A stretch of 64,000 nucleotides of DNA from an uncultured Verrucomicrobiota bacterium (GCA_903876795.1 CAIRBK010000083.1:1-64000); one strand, 5' to 3'; positions 37,129-46,255 are shown, counted from the stretch's first letter. Translations and numbers: made by a program. The notes: generated by a model not told the origin, from the sequence alone.

Positions 37129-38034
37129 TCAGACGGCCACGGCGTGAATACGCTCGCGGTAGGCCGTGGGCGCCTCGCCTGCCACCTTGCGGAACACGCG
37201 GTTAAACTGTGACAGCGACTGGAAACCCGCCTCGAACGCCGCCTCGCTGATGCGCTTGTGCGGGTTGAGCATGAGGTTCTTGACCTTCTCGACGCGCACT
37301 CGCGCCAGGTAGTCGGTGAAGGTCATGCCCGTGGCCTGCTTGAACATCTTGCAGAAATAAAACGCGCTCATGTTCACCGCCTTGGCCACCTCGCCCAGCG
37401 AAAGATCATCGGTGTGTTTTTCCGAGATGTAGAGTCGCGCCCGATTGATCGACGGCGCCTCGGCGTTGGCCTCGCGCACCGAGAGCTGGTTGCTCAACGA
37501 CGCCAGGTGCTGCGCAAAAATCTCCAGCAGGCGCACGATGGAATCGTATTGCTTGGGAGTCACCACCCGGGACTGGAAATACGCCTCTTCGAGCCGTTTC
37601 AGGTCCACGGCTGAACCGAACTTGACCAACTCGCGCGTGGTCTTGGCAAACTGCGCCGCCGTGGGCTTGTGCAGCAGCACCTGGCCGGTCTGCAGAAAGG
37701 CGATCAGATTCTCGCCCACACGCACCGGCACGGCCGAATCGCACATCCCCGCGAAGCACTTCAGCGTCTTCGGCTCCAACCGGGCCTCCTCCTCCACGCG
37801 CTTCTGCAACATGAGACAGGCCGAGCAACTCTGGTTGCTCTTGGCCATCAGCGCGCAAAACGGGTTCTCATTGGGATCACCGCGATGGGTCAGATCAAAA
37901 GCCTCCACCGCCCGCAGACGAAACGGCAACCCCGTCGTCTCGCGAAATGCCTGCTCATAGTCTCGATAAATCTGCGAGCGCTTGAGCTGCTCGACCAATG
38001 CACGACTCGCGTGGGCAGTTTGTTCTGACGGCAT
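37129..38034 (-). CDS. AraC-family regulator with PocR ligand-binding domain
   Basis: A 301-residue regulator. The N-terminal PocR domain (about 15-180) has the characteristic Cys pattern CSACLMLQKRV...LKCFAGMCDSAVPV. The C-terminal double helix-turn-helix is of AraC type (LSLGEVAKAVNMSAFYFCKMF and EAAFEAGFQSLSQFNRVFRK). PocR domains sense small hydrocarbon derivatives or, via Cys, possibly redox or metal state. It is convergent with the Cys protein and divergent from hsp20. The target is unknown. Confidence 0.88.
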   Translation of the reverse strand: MPSEQTAHASRALVEQLKRSQIYRDYEQAFRETTGLPFRLRAVEAFDLTHRGDPNENPFCALMAKSNQSCSACLMLQKRVEEEARLEPKTLKCFAGMCDSAVPVRVGENLIAFLQTGQVLLHKPTAAQFAKTTRELVKFGSAVDLKRLEEAYFQSRVVTPKQYDSIVRLLEIFAQHLASLSNQLSVREANAEAPSINRARLYISEKHTDDLSLGEVAKAVNMSAFYFCKMFKQATGMTFTDYLARVRVEKVKNLMLNPHKRISEAAFEAGFQSLSQFNRVFRKVAGEAPTAYRERIHAVAV

Positions 38035-38356
38035 GATGGTCCATCGCTAACTACTCCGCAGTTTTTGCGCAACCGATAACCCGCCGACACCGCATCTTTC
38101 GGCAATTCATTTTAAGTCGGGTTATACCCCCTAGGCAGATCCCTTAAGTCCCAACCGCCCCACCCCTCTCACCGGGTCAGGCTTGCGCACCGGCGTCTCG
38201 CCGGGCGGACATTTTATCCCGGATGTCCCAATTAAAAAAATTTAAATACCTATAATAAATATACTTAGAACTACATTAACCACGGCACCAATCATGCAAA
38301 ACGAGTCTCGCGAAGATCGCATTCATCCACTCAAACCCAAATCAGGAACCATCATC
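38035..38356. promoter_or_regulatory. Intergenic region with likely hsp20 promoter
   Basis: The 320-bp gap between the PocR/AraC gene and hsp20 is unusually AT-rich from 38228 to 38280. It includes TATAAT at 38251-38256, a good sigma-70 -10 candidate about 105 bp before the hsp20 start. No clear -35 and no obvious CIRCE element were found. An AGGAA ribosome-binding site lies at 38344. Confidence 0.45.
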
Positions 38357-38800
38357 ATGAGATTCGTTCACTACACTTACCCAAATCGTCAACCGCTGCC
38401 CGCTTTCCGCCACAGCCCGTGGGCTGGACTGGAGAGCGAGATTGATCGCCTGTTTCAAAACACCTTGGGCGATCTTGCCGGTGTCGCAGCCACCCGCCGC
38501 GTCCCTGTCGATCTCTACGAGGACAAGGACAACACCTACGTCCGCGCCGAACTTCCCGGCGTGAACCGCGAGGACATCAACGTCGAACTGGCGGACGGCA
38601 GTCTCAACCTCTCCGCCACCCGCAAATCCAAGACCGGTGACCGCGAGGAAAACGTCTCTCTCAACCGCACCGTCAGCGTCCCCGACGCCGCCGTGCAACC
38701 GGAGAAAATCAGTGCCGCCTACGAAAATGGCGTTCTCACCGTCACCCTTCCCAAGCGCGAAGAGGCCAGGCCCCGCAAGGTCACCATAGCCATCAAATAA
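38357..38800 (+). CDS. Small heat-shock protein, Hsp20 family (first of pair)
   Basis: A 147-residue protein with the alpha-crystallin domain: RVPVDLYEDKDNTYVRAELPGV, the DGSLNLSATRK strand, ENGVLTVTLPK near the C-terminus, and an I-x-I-like tail (VTIAIK). It is an ATP-independent holdase. The ATG at 38357 is preferred over one 21 codons upstream because an AGGAA lies before it. It is followed 24 bp later by a second Hsp20 gene, probably on one transcript. Confidence 0.92.
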   Translation: MRFVHYTYPNRQPLPAFRHSPWAGLESEIDRLFQNTLGDLAGVAATRRVPVDLYEDKDNTYVRAELPGVNREDINVELADGSLNLSATRKSKTGDREENVSLNRTVSVPDAAVQPEKISAAYENGVLTVTLPKREEARPRKVTIAIK

Positions 38801-38824
38801 CCGCAGCCCCTCCACGAAACCACC

Positions 38825-39232
38825 ATGTCCTTCATCACTTCCCTCGTTCCTTCCTTCAACCGCCCGGCCGCAGGGGTCTCCGCTCCAGCCGACGACCGCG
38901 ATCTCGGGCTCATCGTCAAGCCCGCCTTTGAGCTGAGCGAAACGTCCGAATGCTTCGCGCTCACCGTCAACCTGCCCGGAGTCACCCGCGACGGGCTCGA
39001 GTTCCAAGCCGACGCCGAGACTCTCACCCTCACCGGCCGCCGCGCCTGGAAAAAGCCCGACGCCTGGACCGCACTCCACCGCGAGACCGATGACGCCGCC
39101 TTCCGTCTGGCGCTCTCCCACGATAACGCCGTGAACCTAGATAAAATCCAGGCCGACCTCCGCGACGGCATCCTTCGCGTCGTCCTTCCCAAGGCCGAGT
39201 CCATCAAGCCACGCAAAATCACCGTAGGCTAA
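38825..39232 (+). CDS. Small heat-shock protein, Hsp20 family (second of pair)
   Basis: A 135-residue alpha-crystallin protein diverged from its neighbour: PAFELSETSECFALTVNLPGV, LEFQADAETLTLTGRR, then DGILRVVLPKAESIKPRKITVG in part. The A-x-x-x-n-G-v-L/LPK pattern is kept. It probably forms hetero-oligomers with the first copy. It ends at a long hairpin shared with convergent rsmB. Confidence 0.9.
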   Translation: MSFITSLVPSFNRPAAGVSAPADDRDLGLIVKPAFELSETSECFALTVNLPGVTRDGLEFQADAETLTLTGRRAWKKPDAWTALHRETDDAAFRLALSHDNAVNLDKIQADLRDGILRVVLPKAESIKPRKITVG

Positions 39233-39254
39233 ATCCCCAAAGCGCACTCCCCCA

Positions 39255-39303
39255 CCGCAGGGTCTGGAGCCTCATCGCCCGCGCAGGCTCCAGACAACTG
39301 CGG
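39255..39303. terminator. Bidirectional hairpin between hsp20 and rsmB
   Basis: CCGCAGGGTCTGGAGCCT (39255-39272) pairs with AGGCTCCAGACAACTGCGG (39285-39303) with a small bulge, giving a stem of about 17 bp between two convergent genes. There is no long T tract on either side. Confidence 0.65.
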
Positions 39304-39332
39304 TTCAACCCCGGGGCCGTTCATCTCACGGC

Positions 39333-40637
39333 TCAGCCCGTCGCCTTGCGCAGCAAAAACGCCGCCGCGCCGTCGTGACCGTCCACCCACGGCCGGGAGA
39401 TCCTCTGCGCCTCCAGCGTGAAACGCCCGCGGGTTTTTTCCAAAAACAGATTGATGACGCCCTCGTTCTCCTCCGCGTCTAGACTGCAAGTCGAATAGAC
39501 CAGCCGCCCGCCCGGAGCCACCAATCGCGCCGCCGCACTCAACAGGTCGCCTTGCTGGCGGGCGTGTTTGGCAAAATCCGCCACCTGCAGGCGCCACTTC
39601 ACATCCACGCGGTGGCGCATCACACCCGTGTTGGAGCAGGGCACATCGAGCAGCACCGCGTCGTAAGCCTTCGGCAGGTTGCACTCCGCGAGCACGCCCA
39701 GACGCTCGACCTGCAAAACGTCCGCCTGCACGAGCGCCACGTCGATCTTGGCGCGGGCCAGGTTCTGCTTGAGACGCTCGATGCGCGGACCCGGCAGGTC
39801 CATGGCCACGACCCGCCCCGCGCCCATCGCATCGGCGATCGCGAGGCTCTTGCCACCGGGCGCGGCACAGGCATCCAGCACGGTTTCCCCGGCCTTCGGC
39901 GCAAGCAACTCCACCGCATGGCGCGTCGCGGGGTCCTGCAGAAACACCGCGCCCTCCGCGATCAAGGCCTCCACGCGCGACCATGCTCCGGATTTGACCT
40001 CGTAAAATCCCTCCCAGGGCGTCGCTGCAAAGATCGCCGCATCCTCGCCGGAGGGACCACCCGTCGTGCGCCAGCGGGCATACACCGGCGCCGGCTTCTG
40101 GTTCCAGTCCAGCAAGGCCCGCACGCCCGAAGCGCCCGACTGGGCCAGCCAGCGCTTCACCAACCACTCGGGATGCGAGTGGTAAGCGGCCAATTCGGCC
40201 GCCCCCGCGAGCTTGGCCGGCTCGGTCTGGGCCGCCAGCGCGCCGGCGATCTTGCGCACGACGGCGTTGACCATCTTCGACTCCGGCAGACTGGCGAGCG
40301 CCTTGGTCTGCTCCACCGCATGGTGCACGACTCGCGCGGTATGGCCCTCGTCGCCGCCCTCGAGGAGCTCATAACCGGCCAGCAGGAAAACGGCCTTGAT
40401 GATGGTGCGGGGCGGACGCGCCAGCAGCGGCGCGAACACCGCCTCGATGCGCCCGAGGTGCCGCACCGCGCCAAAGAGCAGGTACTGGCAACGCGCCCGC
40501 TCGGCCCGCCCCAGCGAACGCGGCAGGCCGTCGAGGAGCGCATCGACACGCTCTTGGTTTTCAAGCCAGCGCACCAGGAGCTCGGCGGCGACGGGCCAGG
40601 CATCGAAGGGAGCGGTAGATTTCGGCGGTTTCATCAT
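39333..40637 (-). CDS. rsmB: 16S rRNA m5C967 methyltransferase RsmB
   Basis: A 434-residue protein has an N-terminal NusB-like helical domain (about 1-150) and a C-terminal RNA cytosine methyltransferase domain. SAM-binding DACAAPGGKSLAIAD, the LDVPCSNTGVM motif with one catalytic Cys, and YSTCSLDAEENEG with the other are present. It methylates C967 of 16S rRNA. The gene is monocistronic here. A start one codon later (40634) is equally possible. Confidence 0.9.
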   Translation of the reverse strand: MMKPPKSTAPFDAWPVAAELLVRWLENQERVDALLDGLPRSLGRAERARCQYLLFGAVRHLGRIEAVFAPLLARPPRTIIKAVFLLAGYELLEGGDEGHTARVVHHAVEQTKALASLPESKMVNAVVRKIAGALAAQTEPAKLAGAAELAAYHSHPEWLVKRWLAQSGASGVRALLDWNQKPAPVYARWRTTGGPSGEDAAIFAATPWEGFYEVKSGAWSRVEALIAEGAVFLQDPATRHAVELLAPKAGETVLDACAAPGGKSLAIADAMGAGRVVAMDLPGPRIERLKQNLARAKIDVALVQADVLQVERLGVLAECNLPKAYDAVLLDVPCSNTGVMRHRVDVKWRLQVADFAKHARQQGDLLSAAARLVAPGGRLVYSTCSLDAEENEGVINLFLEKTRGRFTLEAQRISRPWVDGHDGAAAFLLRKATG

Positions 40638-40868
40638 GCCGTCACAACGCTAGCCCCAGCCCCCCGCCGCAAGCGATAACGTCCGGAATGCCCAGCCCGG
40701 GGGCGCGCGGCCCGAGGCTGTGGATCTCCATCGGTGGGGTCATTTATCACCGAGACACGGCCTCAAGTTCCGTTTTTCCATACGGTCTGCCAGCAGTTAA
40801 CTTCAACGTAGCCGTGCCGATAGGAGCGGGTCGCCTTTACCCACATTCTTAATCCACACCCGCCCACG

Positions 40869-41423
40869 ATGATCTCCCGCCTCTGCCGCCGCCTCCTGTC
40901 GCTCAGCCTTTTGGCACTCCCCTTCAGCCTGTTTGCCCAAGGACTGGATCCCGCCGTCCAAACCAAGGTGAACGCCCAAATCACCCAAATCGTCGCCTTG
41001 GCCACCGACCCCGCCCTTGTCCGGGCCGTGCGCGACCAAAACGCCTCGCTCCCCCCCGACTACGCCGCCATGACCCAGGAAAAATGGAAGGCGCTCCCCA
41101 TTCTCGAACCGTTTGTGCGCTCCCTCACCCGCAACCCCGCGGCCGCAGTCATCAAAGCCAAGAAAACCGAGTTCGTCACCGAGGCCTTCCTCTCGGATGC
41201 CGCCGGCCTCAAGGTGGCGTTTTTGGCCAAGACCAGCAACTGGAGCCATAAGGGTAAACCCAAGCATGACAAACCCATGTCCGGGGAGACCTGGCAAGGG
41301 CCCGTCGAGGTGGACGAATCCACCGGCCAGCAACAAATCCAGGTCGCCGTGCCCGTTCTCGACGGCGGTAAACCCATCGGCTCGCTGATCATTGGCCTCA
41401 GCCTCACCAAACTCACCTCCTAA
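40869..41423 (+). CDS. Exported single-domain sensor-like protein upstream of a chemoreceptor
   Basis: A 184-residue protein with a signal peptide (about 1-23, RLLSLSLLALPFSLFAQ). The mature part resembles periplasmic Cache/PDC-type sensor domains: a helical start, FVTEAFLSDAAGLKVAFLA, and VAVPVLDGGKPIGSLIIGLSL at the end. It lacks its own transmembrane or signalling part. Ten bp later begins the interrupted methyl-accepting protein, so the two probably work together as an exported ligand-binding partner. The Cache assignment is by pattern only. Confidence 0.65.
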   Translation: MISRLCRRLLSLSLLALPFSLFAQGLDPAVQTKVNAQITQIVALATDPALVRAVRDQNASLPPDYAAMTQEKWKALPILEPFVRSLTRNPAAAVIKAKKTEFVTEAFLSDAAGLKVAFLAKTSNWSHKGKPKHDKPMSGETWQGPVEVDESTGQQQIQVAVPVLDGGKPIGSLIIGLSLTKLTS

Positions 41424-41432
41424 ACCCCGCAT

Positions 41433-42830
41433 ATGAGTTTCGGCTCCACCATCCGGGCGCGTCTGCTTTTGCTGCTCGGCGGCGCGACCTCCCTCGCCAT
41501 CGCCCTGCTGCTCGGCACCCTCGCCCTGGTGCACTGGATTCGCACCGTCGAGACCCGCCTGCGCGCCGAGACCCAACTCGTCTTAAATAACTCACAGAAA
41601 TCGACCTACGATTTAATTATTACCCAAAACAGCCTGCAAAAGTTGCTCCGCCTGCGCGATATCGACGAACTCGAAAAGGCCCTCGCCGGCTACGAAGAAC
41701 AGGCCAAGCGTCAAAAAACCGCGCTCGCCACCCGTCCCGCCCTCGCCCCCTCGCTCGCCGCGCTTGATACCGCCGCCAAGACCGTGCTCGACGAGCTTCT
41801 CCTCGGCAATAACGCCGGCGCCATCGACCGCTTCGTCAACAACTACTCCCGGGCCTTCACCGCCATGCTGGACGCCCTCAAAACCGACTCCGACGCACAA
41901 CAGGCCGCCGCCCAAGCCGAAAGCGTCCGAAATGAAGCCTTCCTCACCCGCCTGCTCATTTGGGTGATCGGCGGAGCCGCCGTCCTCCTCGGCGTACTGA
42001 TCTTCGTCGGCTACCGTTTCCAAGCCTCCATCTCGCTCACGCTGCAAACCCTCGCCCGCGAACTCGACCGAGGCGCCAAAGTCCTCTCCGAAAACGTCGC
42101 CCAAATCGCCAGCTCCGGGCAGACGCTCGCCGAGAGCGCCAGCCATCAGGCCGCCACCTTGGAGGAAAACAGCGCCTCCCTCGCCTAAATCTCCAGCATG
42201 GCCAAACGCAACGGCGAAAGCGCCCTCGCCGCCAAGACCCTCTCTGCCCAAGCCCGTGCCAGCGCCGATTCCGGCGCGGCGGAAATCGCCGCCATGCGCG
42301 ATGCCATGCAGGCGATCCAGAAATCCTCCTCCGGTATCGCCACCATCATCGGGACCATCGACGAAATCGCTTTCCAGACCAACATCCTGGCGCTCAACGC
42401 CGCCGTTGAAGCCGCCCGGGCGGGCGAGGCCGGAGCCGGCTTTGCCGTCGTCGCCGAAGAAGTCCGCGCGCTCGCCCAACGCTCCGCCCAGTCCGCCCGC
42501 GAGACCACCGAGCGCATTGAAGACTCGGTTCAAAAAAGCACCCGCGGCGCCCAGATCAGCCAGCGCATCGCCGAAGCCCTCGCGACCATTGCCGTCCAGA
42601 CCTCCCGTGTCGATGCCCTCATAGCCGAGATCACCCAAGCCTCGGTGGAGCAAACCCGCGGCATCGACGTGATCAACGCCAGTGCCGGCAAGCTCGACCA
42701 AGTCACCCAAAACACCGCCGCCCACGCCCAGGAAAGCGCCAAGGCGACCGACGAACTCCACGCCCAGTCCGAACAGCTCCGCACCTTGGCCTCCCAACTC
42801 GCCCGCCTTGTAGGCCTTCGCCTCGCCTGA
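41433..42830 (+). pseudogene. Methyl-accepting chemotaxis protein interrupted by in-frame TAA
   Basis: The reading frame would encode a 465-residue chemoreceptor. It has a first helix (about 9-33), a four-helix-bundle-like periplasmic domain, a second helix (about 173-196), and a cytoplasmic coiled coil with the conserved hairpin tip [25 protein letters not shown] at 42186-42188 falls exactly where the consensus SASLEEISSM reads SASLA-stop-ISSM. One G-to-T change (GAA to TAA) explains it. The frame continues with no other defect to the TGA at 42830. An ATG at 42198 could restart the cytoplasmic half (210 residues). A recent pseudogene, read-through, or a sequence error are all possible. Confidence 0.8.
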
Positions 42831-42948
42831 CGAAGACCACCGCAACAAGGAGGGCCGCCGGCATCGCCAAAGGAAAAGCCGAAATCGACTTCCAAAACCG
42901 CTCCCAAAAACATCGACGCCGCCGGGAATGGACGCAGGCTGATCATTC

Positions 42949-43731
42949 TTGACGCGCCCCACATCGATATTGCCCCGCTTGCTGCTGCTGATCCTCCTGG
43001 TCATGCCGGCGGCGCGCGCGACCGGGACATTTTCCCTGCTCAAACCCGGCGAGGCGCTCACCTACCGGGTCGGCTGGGGACTCCTCAGTCACGCCGGCGA
43101 AATCAAAATCAGCGCCGAATCCGCGACCGCAGACGGTGCATCCCACATCTTGGTCAACACCCGCACGAGCACGAGCGGGGTGGTGCGGACATTCTACACA
43201 TTCGACGGCAATGCGCAGACCTGTTTCGACGCCCAGAATGGCCGCTTGCTCCGGGCGAGCGCGACCACCGCATCAAAAAAGCGAAACACCCAGGCCTCCA
43301 TCGCCTTCGATTACACCCGGGGCGAGGCCGGCTATGTCGATCACCTCCGGCCTGAGCGCTCGGCCAGCCTGCCCTTGCCGAAAACCGGCCTGCCGATGGA
43401 CTTCGTCACCGCGCTGATCCAGAGCCGCGTATGGGGACTCGTTCCCGGCCAATCGCGCGAAGCCCTCGTCCTCTTTGACAAGGAGTTTTACCCGCTGAGC
43501 ATCACCGCCGAACGTGAAGAGACCATCTCCACGCCTGCAGGTCCGCGCAAAGCCGTCCTGCTGGTGCCCCGTATGCAGGGCAAGCCTCGCGGCATGTTCC
43601 GCAAAGGCGGCTCCATCAGTGTATGGGTCTCGGCCGACGACGACCGCCTGCCATTGCGCTTCGAGGTAAAACTCAACGTCGGCACCGCTTACGCCGTGCT
43701 GACGGACTACCAAGCTCCGTTGGCGAACTGA
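42949..43731 (+). CDS. Exported DUF3108 protein
   Basis: A 260-residue protein with a signal peptide (about 7-25). The mature part matches DUF3108: LKPGEALTYRVGWGLLSHAGEIKI, a mid-protein FYTFDGNAQTCFD, and C-terminal KGGSISVWVSADDDRLPLRFEVKL, shown in part. DUF3108 proteins are predicted outer beta-barrel or periplasmic lipid/envelope factors of unknown function. The start is TTG at 42949; no better ATG is seen. Confidence 0.75.
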   Translation: MTRPTSILPRLLLLILLVMPAARATGTFSLLKPGEALTYRVGWGLLSHAGEIKISAESATADGASHILVNTRTSTSGVVRTFYTFDGNAQTCFDAQNGRLLRASATTASKKRNTQASIAFDYTRGEAGYVDHLRPERSASLPLPKTGLPMDFVTALIQSRVWGLVPGQSREALVLFDKEFYPLSITAEREETISTPAGPRKAVLLVPRMQGKPRGMFRKGGSISVWVSADDDRLPLRFEVKLNVGTAYAVLTDYQAPLAN

Positions 43732-43990
43732 ACAAATCTCCGTCCACCGCAGGCTGGGATCGACGAAGCAAAAAACGACCAACGTGCCGTGTTTACACGG
43801 TGCCTTGCGCGGATTTCGCCCAAAAGGGACAACTTGGCGCGGTGTTTTTGACCAAAAAACGCGCATCCATCTCTGATAGTTGACCGTTTATCTAGCTGGA
43901 ACAATTCCGGCTACACTCAGTCTGTTTCCCTAAGGTCTCCGAGTGAACTGTGCCGGAAACACAAAACTGATCGCCAAAACTCCCACCATT
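43732..43990. other. Gap upstream of rpoD
   Basis: There is no gene. The stretch 43870-43945 is the presumed rpoD promoter region. A TTGACC near 43880 could serve as a -35, but the best -10-like sequence (TACACT) is too far away, so I assign no promoter. Confidence 0.35.
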
Positions 43991-45079
43991 ATGCCCACCA
44001 AATCAAAATCCGTGCGCAAGTTCAACGCCGCCGAGGAGTCCGAGTCTCTGGCCCCTGCGGCTCCAGCCGTGATCGTGGCCGAAATGGATGCGCCTCCTTC
44101 GTTTCTGGAAAAATCCGACACGACCAGCTTGCGCGAGCAGGCCCCGGCGGAACGCAGCAACCTCCAGCTATATCTTCAGGAGATTGGCAAAACCCCGCTT
44201 CTGACGGTTGACGAAGAGGTCAAGCTCGCCCGCCGCATCCGCAAGGGCGACAAGGCCGCCCGCGATCACATGATCTCGGCCAACCTCCGGCTCGTCGTGA
44301 AAATCGCGATGGACTACAAGGATTTCGGCCTGCCCCTCCTCGACCTCATCTCCGAGGGCAACATCGGCCTGGTCAAAGCGGTGGAGCGTTTCGACCCGCG
44401 CAAGGGCGGCAAGCTCTCCACTTACGCCGCCTGGTGGATCAAGCAGTCCATCAAGCGAGCCCTCGCCAACCAGTCCAAAACCATCCGCCTGCCCGTGCAT
44501 CTGGTGGATAAAATCTCCAAGATGCGGAAAACCGCCATGGCCCTCACCGAGGAACTCGGTCGCGAGCCTTCCGACGAAGAGATCGCCATCGAGCTCCAGG
44601 TGCCCACCAGCCGCGTCGCCCACCTCAAGTCGGTCAGCGTGCGGCCCGCCTCGCTTGACGCCCCCATCGGAGACGACGGCGACTCGGGCACCTTTGGCGA
44701 AATCGTGGGCGACGAGAACGCCTCCAGCCCCTTCGAGACACTGCGCGAAAAGACCCGCAATTCCGACCTCCACGCCATGATTTCCACCCTCGAACCCCGC
44801 GAGGCCGAGATCATCAAGTATCGCTTCGGCCTCGACGGCCGCGATGAGCTTACTTTGGAAGAAGTCGGCGCCAAGTTCCGCGTGACCCGCGAGCGCGTGC
44901 GCCAACTTCAAAACATCGCCCTCTCCAAAATGCGCAAGGCCATGGCCAGCCACGAGCACCAGCGCTCTCTGGAGGAAATCGCACAGGAGGACCAAGTGAG
45001 AGCCCGCCACGAGGTGATCCGCGAGTTTATGCTGTCCAAAACCACCCGAAATCGCGTCCTCGCCCCTCTATCCCAGTGA
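43991..45079 (+). CDS. rpoD: RpoD/SigA-type primary sigma factor, short form
   Basis: A 362-residue sigma-70. Region 1.2 is LQLYLQEIGKTPLLT; region 2 is ISANLRLVVKIAMDYKDFGLPLLDLISEGN (in part) with the -10 recognition helix TYAAWWIKQSIKRAL; region 3 follows, and region 4.2 is VTRERVRQLQNIALSKMR. It lacks region 1.1, having instead a variable 60-residue N-terminus. It could be the housekeeping sigma of this lineage or a group 2 paralogue. ATG 43991 is preferred to one 16 codons earlier. Confidence 0.88.
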   Translation: MPTKSKSVRKFNAAEESESLAPAAPAVIVAEMDAPPSFLEKSDTTSLREQAPAERSNLQLYLQEIGKTPLLTVDEEVKLARRIRKGDKAARDHMISANLRLVVKIAMDYKDFGLPLLDLISEGNIGLVKAVERFDPRKGGKLSTYAAWWIKQSIKRALANQSKTIRLPVHLVDKISKMRKTAMALTEELGREPSDEEIAIELQVPTSRVAHLKSVSVRPASLDAPIGDDGDSGTFGEIVGDENASSPFETLREKTRNSDLHAMISTLEPREAEIIKYRFGLDGRDELTLEEVGAKFRVTRERVRQLQNIALSKMRKAMASHEHQRSLEEIAQEDQVRARHEVIREFMLSKTTRNRVLAPLSQ

Positions 45080-45086
45080 TCAAGGA

Positions 45087-45123
45087 CACCCGCCATGCAC
45101 CCGGAGGGTGCATGGCTCGGGTG
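45087..45123 (+). terminator. Hairpin after rpoD
   Basis: CACCCGCCATGCACCC (45087-45102) pairs with GGGTGCATGG-CT-CGGGTG (45106-45123) around a 3-base loop, giving a stem of about 16 bp starting 8 bp after the stop. There is no T tract, so the termination efficiency is uncertain. Confidence 0.6.
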
Positions 45124-45372
45124 ATGTGACCGGAAGGCGACAGGCAGTTGCGCGAAACGACCCGACCAACTGCGGTTCTTTGGTTTAAACGGCATTATAA
45201 CGATTTGATTTTGTTGCCGCGACCTTGAGCGAGTGGTCGGCCAGGAGCCGTGTTTTCAACCGCAAAGAATATCACGTTCCCCCAATGAACACTCACGGTG
45301 TAGTGACATCCGTACCCTGACGCGCTCCTTGGACCTAAACACCCGGGGAGAAGTATCACACAAAATCGCTCC
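45124..45372. other. Gap between rpoD hairpin and terminal-inverted-repeat element
   Basis: There is no gene. A weak dyad (GCAGTTG/CAACTGC, about 45140-45170) and the recurring AACTGCGG motif are visible. Nothing else can be supported. Confidence 0.4.
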
Positions 45373-45542
45373 AGGGTGTGCTTCTGAAATCGGGTCTGCG
45401 AGACAGGAAAAGCGGGCTCGGCCAAGGCGACCGAGACGGAGCCGATCCGGCGGGTTGTGCCGTCGAAAGCAACACCAACCCAGCCTGCTTATCCTCTCAC
45501 TCGCAGAGTTCGACGACCTGAGTTCTTTCAGAAACACACCCT
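45373..45542. mobile_element. 170-bp miniature element with 17-bp terminal inverted repeats
   Basis: The left end AGGGTGTGCTTCTGAAA (45373-45389) and right end TTTCAGAAACACACCCT (45526-45542) are inverted repeats with one mismatch. No transposase is encoded. A partial inverted copy of the right half occurs at 46314-46377. Size and structure fit a MITE-like non-autonomous element. A clear target-site duplication is not visible. Confidence 0.65.
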
Positions 45543-45747
45543 AAGCCGCACATTGAAATTGCATTAACTAATGCCAATGAATCAAAAACGCTTCCAATCC
45601 TAACACCTTTAACACTCCGCCAATCATCGTTGTGAATAAAACGTAAAATAGTACTAAGTTTTTACATTTAGACTTTCAATTGTGTAACAAATGGCCGATA
45701 GTGGACTGCATCAGTTAATCACATCCACCAACATCATCTATCAACCA

Positions 45748-46227
45748 ATGACAACAACCGAGACTCAGACTCCCGCCTCCGCCGCCTTGGAACAAGCCTG
45801 CACCCGCCTTCGTTCGGCCGGCCTCCGCATCACCCAGCCGCGCATCGCCATCCTCTCCGCGCTCATCAAGCGTGGCGAGCCCGCCACGATTGAGCAGATT
45901 CATCTCGATCTCAAGGACACGGCCTGCGACCTCGTGACCGTTTATCGCTGCCTCGCCGCCTTCGAGGATCTCGGTCTTGTCCGCCGCTGCTTCTTCCACA
46001 ACGGCACCAGCCTTTATCAGATCCGCCTCGACGATCGTCCGGTGTATCACGTTGTCAGCACCGAGGGTGCCATCCTCGACACCATCCCCTCCGCGCTGGC
46101 CGATGAATTGCACGCCGTTATCGGCAAGGTCGAGGCCGAGCTCAAGAATCGCGGTCTCTCCAACATCACCCACATGGCTGCCTTCTTCGTGAGCAACGCC
46201 GCCCCGCAAAACAGCCCGGTGGTCTAA
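45748..46227 (+). CDS. Fur-family regulator without CxxC zinc motifs
   Basis: A 159-residue protein with the Fur winged-helix domain: LRSAGLRITQPRIAILSAL, ATIEQIHLDLK, and VTVYRCLAAFEDLGLVRR. The dimer domain is shortened and altered. Where Fur, PerR and Zur have an HHDH-x-x-C-x-x-C segment, this protein reads YQIRLDDRPVYHVVSTEG; no CxxC pair remains and few His are left. The structural zinc site is therefore absent and regulatory metal sensing is in doubt. The AT-rich leader (45545-45747) presumably carries the promoter. ATG 45748 is chosen over one 19 codons upstream. Confidence 0.82.
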   Translation: MTTTETQTPASAALEQACTRLRSAGLRITQPRIAILSALIKRGEPATIEQIHLDLKDTACDLVTVYRCLAAFEDLGLVRRCFFHNGTSLYQIRLDDRPVYHVVSTEGAILDTIPSALADELHAVIGKVEAELKNRGLSNITHMAAFFVSNAAPQNSPVV

Positions 46228-46255
46228 ACTTGGTTTCAAGTCAGACTGTTTCTCG

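Noticed and set aside
38228-38280. Replication origin in the AT-rich stretch before hsp20
   Set aside because: There are no DnaA-box cluster and no dnaA, dnaN or gyrB neighbours; it reads better as a promoter region.
45256-45537. 93-codon minus-strand frame in the rpoD-fur gap
   Set aside because: It largely coincides with the inverted-repeat element and has no protein-like features.
45580-45747. tRNA or small RNA gene upstream of the Fur-family gene
   Set aside because: No cloverleaf or terminator-ended unit could be folded by eye; it is simply an AT-rich leader.
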